A stretch of 6,410 nt of DNA, from the NCBI GenBank assembly GCA_017964745.1, contig JAGCRJ010000366.1, positions 1 through 6,410 of the forward strand, given 5' to 3'. The notes under the pieces were generated by a model. It saw nothing but the letters and a program-made list of their open reading frames with translations. It did no database searches and had not been told where the DNA came from. The stretch's first letter is position 1. Each line of letters opens with the position of its first letter. This stretch comes from Lachnospiraceae bacterium. GTDB lineage: Bacteria; Bacillota; Clostridia; Lachnospirales; Lachnospiraceae. This document shows positions 1 through 5,267 of this stretch, one piece after another. A program made the translations under genes and the position numbers.

Positions 1-452
1 TAATGGTAAATGCAAGACATCTTTTCTACAGCATATCCATGATCGACAAGTATAAGAATGCCGGAAAGTTTAAGCCCTACATGATCTTCGCGCTGACCGA
101 TGAGACCTATTCCCTTCTTTGCGAAGATAAGGAAACGGATAACGGATACCGTTTCTTCGTATCACTTTTTAATCATTCCTACTGGGTTATCGGAAGTGTG
201 CTCGGAAGCCTTCTCGGGGCTGTGCTTCCTTTTTCCACGGCGGGGATCGAGTTTTCCATGACGGCACTTTTCATCGCATCGTTTACGGAGCAGTGGATCA
301 CTACGAAGGATCACGTTCCCGCACTTACGGGTCTGCTCTGCACTCTTGTCTGTCTTGCACTTTTGGGAGCCGATAATTTCCTGATCCCTTCGATGCTGCT
401 TATCACCCTGGTTCTTACCCTTATAAGAGGAAGGGAGGGCAGGACAAAATGA
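1..452 (+). CDS. azlC: AzlC family branched-chain amino acid exporter, large subunit (5' partial)
   Basis: This is the large membrane subunit of the AzlCD exporter, which moves branched-chain amino acids and analogues such as azaleucine out of the cell. The frame is open to the left edge. The first visible Met (bases 3-5) lies inside the family motif NARHLFYSISM, so it is internal and roughly 80 N-terminal residues are missing, judged from the usual length of about 230. Counting from that Met, further family hallmarks are ALTDETYSLL (residues 30-39) and the glycine-rich membrane segment IGSVLGSLLGAVLPF (63-77). More membrane segments lie near 82-98, 107-124 and 127-141, followed by a short basic tail. 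The stop overlaps the azlD start (ATGA), indicating translational coupling. The family call is firm, but the transported substrate is inferred from the family. No promoter is visible because the 5' end is off the window. Confidence 0.93.
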   Translation, partial: MVNARHLFYSISMIDKYKNAGKFKPYMIFALTDETYSLLCEDKETDNGYRFFVSLFNHSYWVIGSVLGSLLGAVLPFSTAGIEFSMTALFIASFTEQWITTKDHVPALTGLLCTLVCLALLGADNFLIPSMLLITLVLTLIRGREGRTK

Positions 453-760
453 GAGAAGCTGTTCTTGTATCGGCAATGGCACTTACGACCATGGCTCTGA
501 GATTTCTTCCTTTTCTGATATTCGGAAAGAAAACGCCCGCATATATCTCGTATCTCGGAAGGGTTCTTCCGCAGGCCATAATAGGGCTTCTTGTCATCTA
601 CTGCCTCAAGGACGTATCGTTCCTTTCTCATCCGTTCGGGATTCCGGAGCTTGCAGCCGGCGCATCCGTAGTGGCACTGCAGGCATGGAAAAGAAACCCC
701 GTAATAAGCATTCTGGCAGGAACCGTCATTTACATGATCCTTATCAGAGTCATTGTATGA
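449..760 (+). CDS. azlD: AzlD family branched-chain amino acid exporter, small subunit
   Basis: This is the small membrane partner of AzlC; in studied systems both are needed for branched-chain amino acid export. The 103 residues match the usual AzlD length. Family features are the N-terminal TTMALRFLPFLIF (13-25), GRVLPQAIIGLLVIYCL (37-53) and, after a short polar stretch, QAWKRNPVISILAGTVIYM (78-96). Three to four hydrophobic helices are visible, near 5-24, 38-53, 66-79 and 85-103. The start codon overlaps the azlC stop by four bases, so an in-frame complete start is well supported and coupling explains the lack of a strong separate ribosome binding site. No clear T-run terminator follows directly, so some transcription may continue into the small gene downstream. 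The subunit role is established for the family. Substrate range in this organism is inference. Confidence 0.93.
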   Translation: MREAVLVSAMALTTMALRFLPFLIFGKKTPAYISYLGRVLPQAIIGLLVIYCLKDVSFLSHPFGIPELAAGASVVALQAWKRNPVISILAGTVIYMILIRVIV

Positions 761-764
761 AACG

Positions 765-792
765 CGGATTTTTGCATCCGTAAAATGCAAAA
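765..792 (+). other. Two overlapping, mutually exclusive short hairpins after azlD
   Basis: CGGAT (765-769) can pair with ATCCG (776-780). Alternatively, TTTTGCAT (770-777) can pair with ATGCAAAA (785-792) across a 7-nt loop. The two foldings share bases and cannot coexist. No U-run follows, so this is not a standard terminator. It may stabilise the 3' end of the azlCD transcript or be chance in an AT-rich spacer. Only the complementarity is seen; any role is inference. Confidence 0.25.
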
Positions 793-883
793 AATGATAT
801 TTCACATTCCGAAAAACGAGAAGAACGTTTTCCTTAGATGGGATAAACTCCGTATTGTAAAGAACAAACAATCACTTTCCAAT

Positions 884-890
884 AAGGAGG
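884..890 (+). promoter_or_regulatory. Ribosome binding site that fixes the start of the 61-residue gene
   Basis: AAGGAGG lies 8 nt before the ATG at 899. The same frame is open back to an ATG at 785, but no comparable site precedes that one and the extra stretch reads as spacer. The start at 899 is therefore preferred. Confidence 0.85.
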
Positions 891-898
891 AGAATACA

Positions 899-1084
899 AT
901 GAAACTTTTCAGCAAGAAGGCAACCATCTATCTCGGATCGGAAGAGCAGAAGGAAAAAATGATCGATAAGCTTGAGAGCCGGCACATTGAGTATGAGATA
1001 AAGGAAGACAGAGACGCTATCGCGGGATCACACCCCGTTTACAGACTCAGGGTATATGCTGAAGACTACGCTAAGGTGGTCTGA
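899..1084 (+). CDS. Small protein of about 61 residues, function unknown (DUF2007-like fold suggested)
   Basis: A short cytosolic protein with no signal peptide or membrane segment. It begins MKLFSKKATIYLGS, continues with a charged amphipathic stretch EEQKEKMIDKLESRHIEYEI (15-34), and ends with a second strand-like segment, VYRLRVYAEDYAKVV. This beta-alpha-beta pattern, and the wording 'residues shift between strand, helix, and a final Y-x-V-x-x-x-DY', recall small clostridial proteins and the DUF2007 'putative prokaryotic signal transducing' fold. That match is from memory and is tentative. The C-terminus stops right after the DYAKV motif, slightly earlier than I would expect for such relatives. 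A strong ribosome binding site and a terminator (1128-1161) frame it as a real gene. It follows azlCD on the same strand after 138 bases, so it may be cotranscribed or have its own weak promoter. I saw no convincing -35/-10 pair in that spacer. Confidence 0.75.
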   Translation: MKLFSKKATIYLGSEEQKEKMIDKLESRHIEYEIKEDRDAIAGSHPVYRLRVYAEDYAKVV

Positions 1085-1127
1085 AAGTATGATATATAAA
1101 ACTTTTCTTTCATCATTTCTTCCATAG

Positions 1128-1161
1128 AACAAGGGGACGATCAGGCGTCCCCTTGTTTTTT
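1128..1161 (+). terminator. Rho-independent terminator of the 61-residue gene
   Basis: A 12-bp perfect stem (1128-1139 with 1146-1157) encloses the 6-nt loop ATCAGG and runs into six Ts (1156-1161). It ends the plus-strand unit. It also lies six bases beyond the stop of the convergent AraC gene, but the minus-strand side lacks a good T-run, so termination there would be weaker. The left arm GAACAAGGGGACG (1127-1139) differs by one base from the start of the large palindrome at 5195-5207. Confidence 0.9.
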
Positions 1162-1163
1162 GT

Positions 1164-2033
1164 TTATTTATTCTTTCCCGCAAAGAGAGATCTGAACTCT
1201 CCGGGAGCCATTCCCTTTTCTTCGTGGAATACGCGGTTAAAGCTCGGTATGCTCTGGAAGCCCGACAGCATCGCAACCTCAGTGAGGCTTCGTTCTTCAT
1301 CGGTGAGCAGCTCCGTTGCTTTTTCAAGTCTTATCATGTTCAGCCACTTGCTGTAGTTCATGCCTGTGACATTCTTGAATATTCTGGAAAAATAATCCCT
1401 GCTTATGCCTGCCATCTCGGCCATTGTTCCCTGTGAAAGGTCGTCTGCCGTAAGGTTATTCTTGATATAGTCTGTGACAGAGATCATTCGTCTCATCACA
1501 TCGTCCTCGTATCCGTACCTTTCGGCTTCCCCGTTTTCGGGAGACAGCTCCGTTCTGTATTCATCGAGGTTCATCATGAATTCCATTAAGAGCATGCAGC
1601 ATTTGAGTTCCCTGTCCGCCGCATCGGAGAAGAAGATCTCTTTCATTTTCATTGCGATGACCTTCTGCTTTGCGGCAAGCTCGGGATGAGCATGGATACA
1701 GATGATGTGAAGGTTTCGGTAAAGGTGCATTATCCTTCGAAGGTCGAAGAGGGAATTGATGAATGCATTGGAAAACTGTATGACGAGAGCATCCTTTCTG
1801 TCCGCATCGACGATCGAATGCATTTCCATCGGCCAGATGATCACGAAGTCGTCGGGCACAAGCTCGTATGTGCTCTTTCCGACGGTGTAGATGTTCTTTT
1901 TGCCGGGACCGACCATGATGATCTCACCGTAGGAATGCCAGTGCGGCTGGTAGCTTCTTTCCTTGTATCCGGTGGACATGTTGAAGGTGCTGGAGTTTTC
2001 AAAAGGATAAACCTCATAAGAACTGTAATCCAT
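1164..2033 (-). CDS. AraC family transcriptional regulator with N-terminal cupin-like domain
   Basis: A DNA-binding regulator of 289 residues, the usual size for the family. The N-terminal part (about 20-90) looks like the cupin-type sensor domain of this group, with QPHWHSYGEIIMVGPG (29-44) matching the common 'HWH...E' strand. The C-terminal 100 residues carry the two helix-turn-helix units: MAEMAGISRDYFSRIFKNVTG (204-224) and LTEVAMLSGFQSIPSFNRVFH (250-270), followed by the family-typical KGMAPGEFR. The ATG at 2033 has an excellent site, AAGGAGGG, about 5 nt upstream that overlaps the stop of the preceding gene, so the two genes form a coupled operon. The sensed ligand is not predictable. 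Possible targets are its own operon and the alcohol dehydrogenase transcribed divergently from that operon's promoter, but this rests on position only. Confidence 0.94.
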   Translation of the reverse strand: MDYSSYEVYPFENSSTFNMSTGYKERSYQPHWHSYGEIIMVGPGKKNIYTVGKSTYELVPDDFVIIWPMEMHSIVDADRKDALVIQFSNAFINSLFDLRRIMHLYRNLHIICIHAHPELAAKQKVIAMKMKEIFFSDAADRELKCCMLLMEFMMNLDEYRTELSPENGEAERYGYEDDVMRRMISVTDYIKNNLTADDLSQGTMAEMAGISRDYFSRIFKNVTGMNYSKWLNMIRLEKATELLTDEERSLTEVAMLSGFQSIPSFNRVFHEEKGMAPGEFRSLFAGKNK

Positions 2034-2042
2034 ATTCCCTCC

Positions 2043-3059
2043 TTAATTGTGCGGAAACTCGATCATGGGGTTTTCCCACTCCCAGGATTTTTCGAATCCG
2101 TAGTCCCTGAGTGAGATTCGTTTTCTTTTTAGGAGATTGGTTATCTGCACGAGGTCCTCGCGTGATCTTCCTATGCAGGAAAAGTATCTGTATGTGACCT
2201 TGTCGTCGGTGATCGTTTTGAAGGTGTACACGTAGAAATTCCGGTTCGTATCGTAGTAAGCGCTGTACGCTGCGATGCCTGCCATCGGAGGATCCACCTC
2301 TATATCGTACCTGCCGTTAGTCGAATAGAATTCATCCAGTTTCTGCTTGAGCGTCTTTTTATCCTTAAGCTCGCAGGTGTTTCCGTTCAGCGTCATTGTG
2401 ATCTTATATTTTTTCCTTTTGTCGACCCTTTTTTCCCAGCGCCAGAAACGGGAAGTTATGTTGTATGGTATGCGTATGAGCAGGCCCGGAATGAAGAAGA
2501 CCAGACCTACTATGAAGAAGGCAAGGAAGGATTGGAGCGGAGTTTTTTCAGCCGCAAAAAAGAAGAATACACCTATCAGCATCATCATGCCGCCGGTAAA
2601 CAGGAGCCGGTCTGCGCCATTCTCACAGCCGTCGAACTTGATGTCGGGAAGAAATACGGTAGTTCTGAGTTCCCTGTACGGGTACGGGTTGTGCCTGATG
2701 TAGATGCAGTTTTTATAGAGACCGTCACCGCTCGGATCCTTGTCCCAGTTTGTGGTCACCCTGTAGGCCATATCATCAAGGGTTGTTGTGTAAAGGCTTG
2801 ATTCATAACCTGTGCAGCTGTCCCTGAAGTATGGCTTTCCTTCATGAATGATCGCAGTGACATAAGCTTTTCCCTTCGGAATGCCCGTCGGATAGAAGTT
2901 TTCGAAAAGGATCTCATCCTCGGGACCGAGCGCGCCGAAAAGATCGATCATTTTTTCTTTTGCGGGGACCTGCGGAAGGGAAACCTTTATCAGAGCCCCG
3001 GACTTTTCCGTGACCTCGAAACCGAGCTCTCTTATTTTGGCGATCATCTGTGGATTCAT
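2043..3059 (-). CDS. Hypothetical protein with a central two-helix membrane hairpin
   Basis: I do not recognise this 338-residue protein. It has a soluble N-terminal half (1-150), two strongly hydrophobic segments (about 152-170 with GGMMMLIGVFFFF, and 174-196 with FLAFFIVGLVFFIPGLLI), then a basic stretch RFWRWEKRVDKRKK (204-217) and a second soluble domain (218-338). The positive charges right after the second helix suggest that both soluble halves are cytoplasmic. The N-terminal segment KIRELGFEVTEKSGALIKVSLP (8-29) looks like a strand-helix-strand start. The C-terminal part is rich in aromatic residues and strand-like. No signal peptide or catalytic motif is evident. The ribosome binding site before the ATG at 3059 is weak (GGGA). 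It is the first gene of an operon with the AraC regulator, with only nine bases between them, so a shared response is likely. A sensor or envelope role would be speculation. Confidence 0.85.
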   Translation of the reverse strand: MNPQMIAKIRELGFEVTEKSGALIKVSLPQVPAKEKMIDLFGALGPEDEILFENFYPTGIPKGKAYVTAIIHEGKPYFRDSCTGYESSLYTTTLDDMAYRVTTNWDKDPSGDGLYKNCIYIRHNPYPYRELRTTVFLPDIKFDGCENGADRLLFTGGMMMLIGVFFFFAAEKTPLQSFLAFFIVGLVFFIPGLLIRIPYNITSRFWRWEKRVDKRKKYKITMTLNGNTCELKDKKTLKQKLDEFYSTNGRYDIEVDPPMAGIAAYSAYYDTNRNFYVYTFKTITDDKVTYRYFSCIGRSREDLVQITNLLKRKRISLRDYGFEKSWEWENPMIEFPHN

Positions 3060-3092
3060 AATCCCATTATTTCATCACATGACAAAAAATGA

Positions 3093-3121
3093 AAGATAAA
3101 ATAGCAGAAAAATAGGTGCAA
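3093..3121 (-). promoter_or_regulatory. Candidate promoter of the hypothetical-protein/AraC operon
   Basis: On the minus strand TTGCAC (3121-3116) and TATCTT (3098-3093) are separated by 17 bases, ideal for a housekeeping sigma factor, although each box is only a partial match (3/6 and 4/6). Transcription would start near 3086, leaving a leader of about 27 bases before the ATG at 3059. It lies back to back with the -10 of the alcohol dehydrogenase gene. Confidence 0.4.
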
Positions 3122-3143
3122 GATGCCCTGTGAGCCCGTAAAA

Positions 3144-3149
3144 TATAAT
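3144..3149 (+). promoter_or_regulatory. Candidate -10 box of the alcohol dehydrogenase gene
   Basis: A perfect TATAAT stands 36 bases before the ATG at 3186. At the proper distance upstream no TTGACA-like box is visible, which fits a promoter that needs an activator, or may mean the match is chance in AT-rich DNA. The 8-bp palindrome ATAATTAT (3145-3152) overlaps it. Confidence 0.4.
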
Positions 3150-3185
3150 TATTCTGAGAAATATGTTTTATGAAAGGAGCTGCTG

Positions 3186-4364
3186 ATGTTTGATTTTAAA
3201 TATTTCACACCTACCAAGGTTATCTTCGGCAGGAACACCGAGAGCAAGTTGGCTGAGCTCGTAAAGGAATTCGGCGGAACGAAGGTTCTGATCCACTACG
3301 GCGGCGGAAGCGTTGTAAGGTCCGGACTTCTTCAGAGAGTGACCGATACTCTTGATGCTGCAGGCATCGCTTACGTAACTCTCGGCGGTGCGGTTCCCAA
3401 TCCCCACCTCGGACTTGTTTACGAAGGCATCGAGCTCTGCAAAAAGGAAGGAGTTGATTTCCTTCTTGCGGTAGGCGGAGGAAGTGCGATAGATTCTGCC
3501 AAGGCTATCGGCTACGGCCTTGCAAACGAAGGCGATGTATGGGATTTCTACGATTACAAGAGAGACGCTGAAGGATGCATTCCTTTGGGCGTTATCCTTA
3601 CCATCGCAGCTACCGGAAGTGAGATGAGCGACTCATCCGTCATCACCAAGGAAGAGGGACTTATTAAACGCGGATACAGCAGTGATTTCGGACGTCCTAA
3701 GTTCGCCATCATGAATCCCGAGCTTACCATGACACTTCCCGATTATCAGACGGCATGCGGATGCACCGATATCATGATGCATACGATGGAAAGATATTTT
3801 ACCAACGGCGGAAATATGGAGATCACCGATGCGCTTGCAGAGGGCCTTCTCCGTACCGTTAAGAAGAACGCAGTCATCCTTCGCGACGATCCTAAGAATT
3901 ACGATGCACGTGCCGAGGTCATGTGGGCGGGAAGCCTTGCACACAACGGCCTTACCGGATGCGGAAATGACGGCGGTGACTGGATGACTCACAAGCTTGA
4001 GCATGAGCTCGGCGGATTATATGATGTTGCTCACGGTGCGGGACTTGCTGCGATCTGGGGAAGCTGGGCAAGATATGTCTACAAGGATTGCCTGCACAGA
4101 TTCAAGAAGTTTGCACTCAATGTAATGGATGTAGCCGATCAGGGATCGGATGAAGAGATCGCACTTGCCGGAATCGAGGCAATGGAAGATTTCTACAGAA
4201 GCATCAATATGCCTACCAATCTCCGCGAGCTCGGAGTGAAGGCAACCGATGAAGATCTTGTCACAATGGCTCATAAGTGCGCAGTCGGTGTCGGAGGAGA
4301 GATGGGATCCGCTAAGGTCCTTAATGAAGATGCAATGCTTGCAATCTTCAGAGCCGCTATGTAA
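3186..4364 (+). CDS. Iron-containing (group III) alcohol dehydrogenase, BdhA/YqhD type, probably NADPH-dependent
   Basis: A cytosolic enzyme that reduces aldehydes such as butyraldehyde to alcohols, or the reverse, using a nicotinamide cofactor. The 392 residues match the usual length of the butanol dehydrogenase/YqhD branch. The cofactor domain has YGGGSVVRSG (38-47) and AVGGGSAIDSAK (95-106). Glycine and serine at 39-42, rather than an aspartate, point to NADPH. The metal site is complete: D195 and H199 in GCTDIMMHTME, H269 in MTHKLEHELGG, and H283 in DVAHGAGLA. The spacing agrees with YqhD, where the metal is zinc; others in the family use iron. AAAGGAG (3173-3179) sits 6 nt before the ATG. 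The gene stands alone between its own -10 and a strong terminator. It lies opposite the AraC operon, which could control it. Natural substrate is unknown: fermentation alcohol formation or aldehyde detoxification are both plausible. Confidence 0.96.
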   Translation: MFDFKYFTPTKVIFGRNTESKLAELVKEFGGTKVLIHYGGGSVVRSGLLQRVTDTLDAAGIAYVTLGGAVPNPHLGLVYEGIELCKKEGVDFLLAVGGGSAIDSAKAIGYGLANEGDVWDFYDYKRDAEGCIPLGVILTIAATGSEMSDSSVITKEEGLIKRGYSSDFGRPKFAIMNPELTMTLPDYQTACGCTDIMMHTMERYFTNGGNMEITDALAEGLLRTVKKNAVILRDDPKNYDARAEVMWAGSLAHNGLTGCGNDGGDWMTHKLEHELGGLYDVAHGAGLAAIWGSWARYVYKDCLHRFKKFALNVMDVADQGSDEEIALAGIEAMEDFYRSINMPTNLRELGVKATDEDLVTMAHKCAVGVGGEMGSAKVLNEDAMLAIFRAAM

Positions 4365-4381
4365 ATATTGTGACTTGGGAT

Positions 4382-4415
4382 AAAAGAAACACAGGGCGTA
4401 CCTGTGTTTCTTTTT
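4382..4415 (+). terminator. Rho-independent terminator of the alcohol dehydrogenase gene
   Basis: A 14-bp perfect stem (4382-4395 with 4401-4414) encloses the loop GCGTA and is followed by Ts, with the T-run beginning inside the stem (4411-4415). It begins 17 bases after the dehydrogenase stop. The A-tract on the left makes it capable of working on the other strand too, though no minus-strand gene ends here. Confidence 0.93.
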
Positions 4416-4432
4416 GCATTCATATAAGTAAT

Positions 4433-4463
4433 CTGACACAAGAAGCGGATTAAATGGTAAAAT
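4433..4463 (+). promoter_or_regulatory. Candidate promoter of the MgtC family gene
   Basis: CTGACA (4433-4438) and TAAAAT (4458-4463) each match the consensus at five of six positions, and TGG just before the -10 makes an extended -10 element. The 19-base spacer is longer than the optimum of 17. The predicted start is near 4470, leaving a leader of about 29 bases. Confidence 0.5.
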
Positions 4464-4469
4464 ACAGAT

Positions 4470-4481
4470 ATAAATATTTAT
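4470..4481. promoter_or_regulatory. 12-bp perfect palindrome at the predicted transcription start of the MgtC gene
   Basis: ATAAATATTTAT reads the same on both strands and lies just after the candidate -10, between the promoter and the ribosome binding site (GAGGG, 4488-4492). Its place and symmetry would suit an operator for a dimeric repressor. It is purely AT, so chance is a real alternative. Confidence 0.25.
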
Positions 4482-4498
4482 GACTGTGAGGGAAGAAT

Positions 4499-5185
4499 AT
4501 GATTACAGGTTCAATAGAAGAACTGTCCGTACTTTCTCTGATCGTCAGGCTCCTGCTCGCCACACTTTTCGGTGCGATCATAGGACTGGAAAGAGGAGCA
4601 AGAGGCCAGTCTGCCGGTATCAGGACCTTTGCGCTCGTATGTGTGGGTGCCGCATCCTGTGCCATAGTGAATCTGTTCCTTTTCTATACCACGGGTTCCG
4701 CGGATACAGCACGTATTCCTTCAACCGTCATTACCGGTGTGGGTTTCCTCGGAGTCGGCACGATAGTCGCGGGCCGTACATCGGTAAGAGGACTTACGAC
4801 GGCGGCAACCATGTGGAGTACGGCTGCGCTCGGTCTGCTCATCGGTTCCGGATTTCTCGTCGGAAGCATCGTATGTTTCCTGACCATAGTATTTATCGTG
4901 GTGGTCCTAAACAGGGTTTCCCTTTTCCAGGAGAACATCGCGAGCAGGCTTTCCCTTTATCTTGAACTGGACAGGGAGACGGGAGTTGAGGAATTCCTTT
5001 CCTACATGAACGAACACGGCTACAGTGTCTCCGTTCTCGAGAAGAAAAACAATGCGTCCATCCACTCCAAGGATATCGGACTCTACGTCACCTGCAATAT
5101 CTTCAAGCACAAATCACATACCAATCTGATCAACGACATATTTACGCTTTCTTCGGTTCACTACGTAGAAGAGATCAAAGGATAA
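4499..5185 (+). CDS. MgtC/SapB family membrane protein
   Basis: An inner-membrane protein of 228 residues, the usual size. MgtC relatives are linked to growth at low magnesium, acid tolerance and control of membrane ATPase, but most members have no proven function. Family motifs are LLLATLFGAIIGLERGARGQSAG IRTF (18-44, with R-G-x-x-A-G and the conserved GLER) and the core GVGFLGVGTIV (80-90) with RGLTTAATMWSTAALGLLIG (97-116). Helices lie near 11-30, 42-63, 75-92, 100-121 and 122-139. Residues 145-228 form a soluble tail resembling the ACT-like C-terminal domain of MgtC. The segment RIPSTVITG (72-80) has T where the family usually has Q (RxxAQxxxG), and GVG replaces GAG. The ATG at 4499 has GAGGG six bases upstream. 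A frame beginning at 4480 that overlaps it has no family signal. The gene is monocistronic and converges on the PEBP operon. Confidence 0.92.
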   Translation: MITGSIEELSVLSLIVRLLLATLFGAIIGLERGARGQSAGIRTFALVCVGAASCAIVNLFLFYTTGSADTARIPSTVITGVGFLGVGTIVAGRTSVRGLTTAATMWSTAALGLLIGSGFLVGSIVCFLTIVFIVVVLNRVSLFQENIASRLSLYLELDRETGVEEFLSYMNEHGYSVSVLEKKNNASIHSKDIGLYVTCNIFKHKSHTNLINDIFTLSSVHYVEEIKG

Positions 5186-5192
5186 ATGACGA

Positions 5193-5258
5193 GTGAACAG
5201 GGGGACGGTTCCTGCGTTCACCTTGTGGGGTGAACGCAGGAACCGTCCCCCTGTTCAC
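5193..5258. repeat. Perfect 30-bp inverted repeat (66-bp palindromic element) between convergent genes
   Basis: The left arm (5193-5222) and right arm (5229-5258) are exact reverse complements with the loop TTGTGG. The arm holds GTGAACAGGGGGACGG and then a C-G-rich half ending GTTCACC. GTGAAC/GTTCAC occur four times (5193, 5216, 5230, 5253), so each arm also contains a smaller inverted repeat. No T-run follows on either strand, so this is not an ordinary terminator, although a hairpin this stable could still block polymerase or protect the two 3' ends. It starts 8 bases after the MgtC stop and ends 9 bases before the PEBP stop. From memory, palindromes with a GGGGACGGTTC core are scattered in many Firmicutes genomes and may be REP-like elements moved by RAYT (Y1) transposases. 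No such transposase is in this window. Confidence 0.93.
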
Positions 5259-5267
5259 ACTGTCACA

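Noticed and set aside
311..871. 186-codon open frame on the minus strand
   Set aside because: It lies opposite azlC and azlD, has no ribosome binding site, and reads as a Cys- and Arg-rich sequence typical of an antisense shadow.
785..898. Upstream extension of the 61-residue gene to an ATG at 785
   Set aside because: No ribosome binding site precedes 785, whereas AAGGAGG stands properly before the ATG at 899.
1686..2114. 142-codon plus-strand frame
   Set aside because: It is antisense to the AraC gene and the end of the hypothetical gene, both better supported, and shows no family pattern.
3060..3185. Rex or catabolite-control (cre) operator before the alcohol dehydrogenase gene
   Set aside because: I looked for TTGTTAA...TTAACAA-like and cre-like palindromes and found none that fit.
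3633..4004. 123-codon minus-strand frame inside the alcohol dehydrogenase gene
   Set aside because: It is fully antisense to a strongly recognised enzyme and has no start signals.
4480..4965. 161-codon plus-strand frame starting just before the MgtC gene
   Set aside because: It is the +1 shadow of the MgtC family gene; its product is Arg- and Cys-rich with no membrane pattern, while the frame from 4499 has all the family motifs.
5193..5258. Reading the large palindrome as a plain rho-independent terminator
   Set aside because: No run of Ts follows on either strand; the stem is also far longer than typical terminators.
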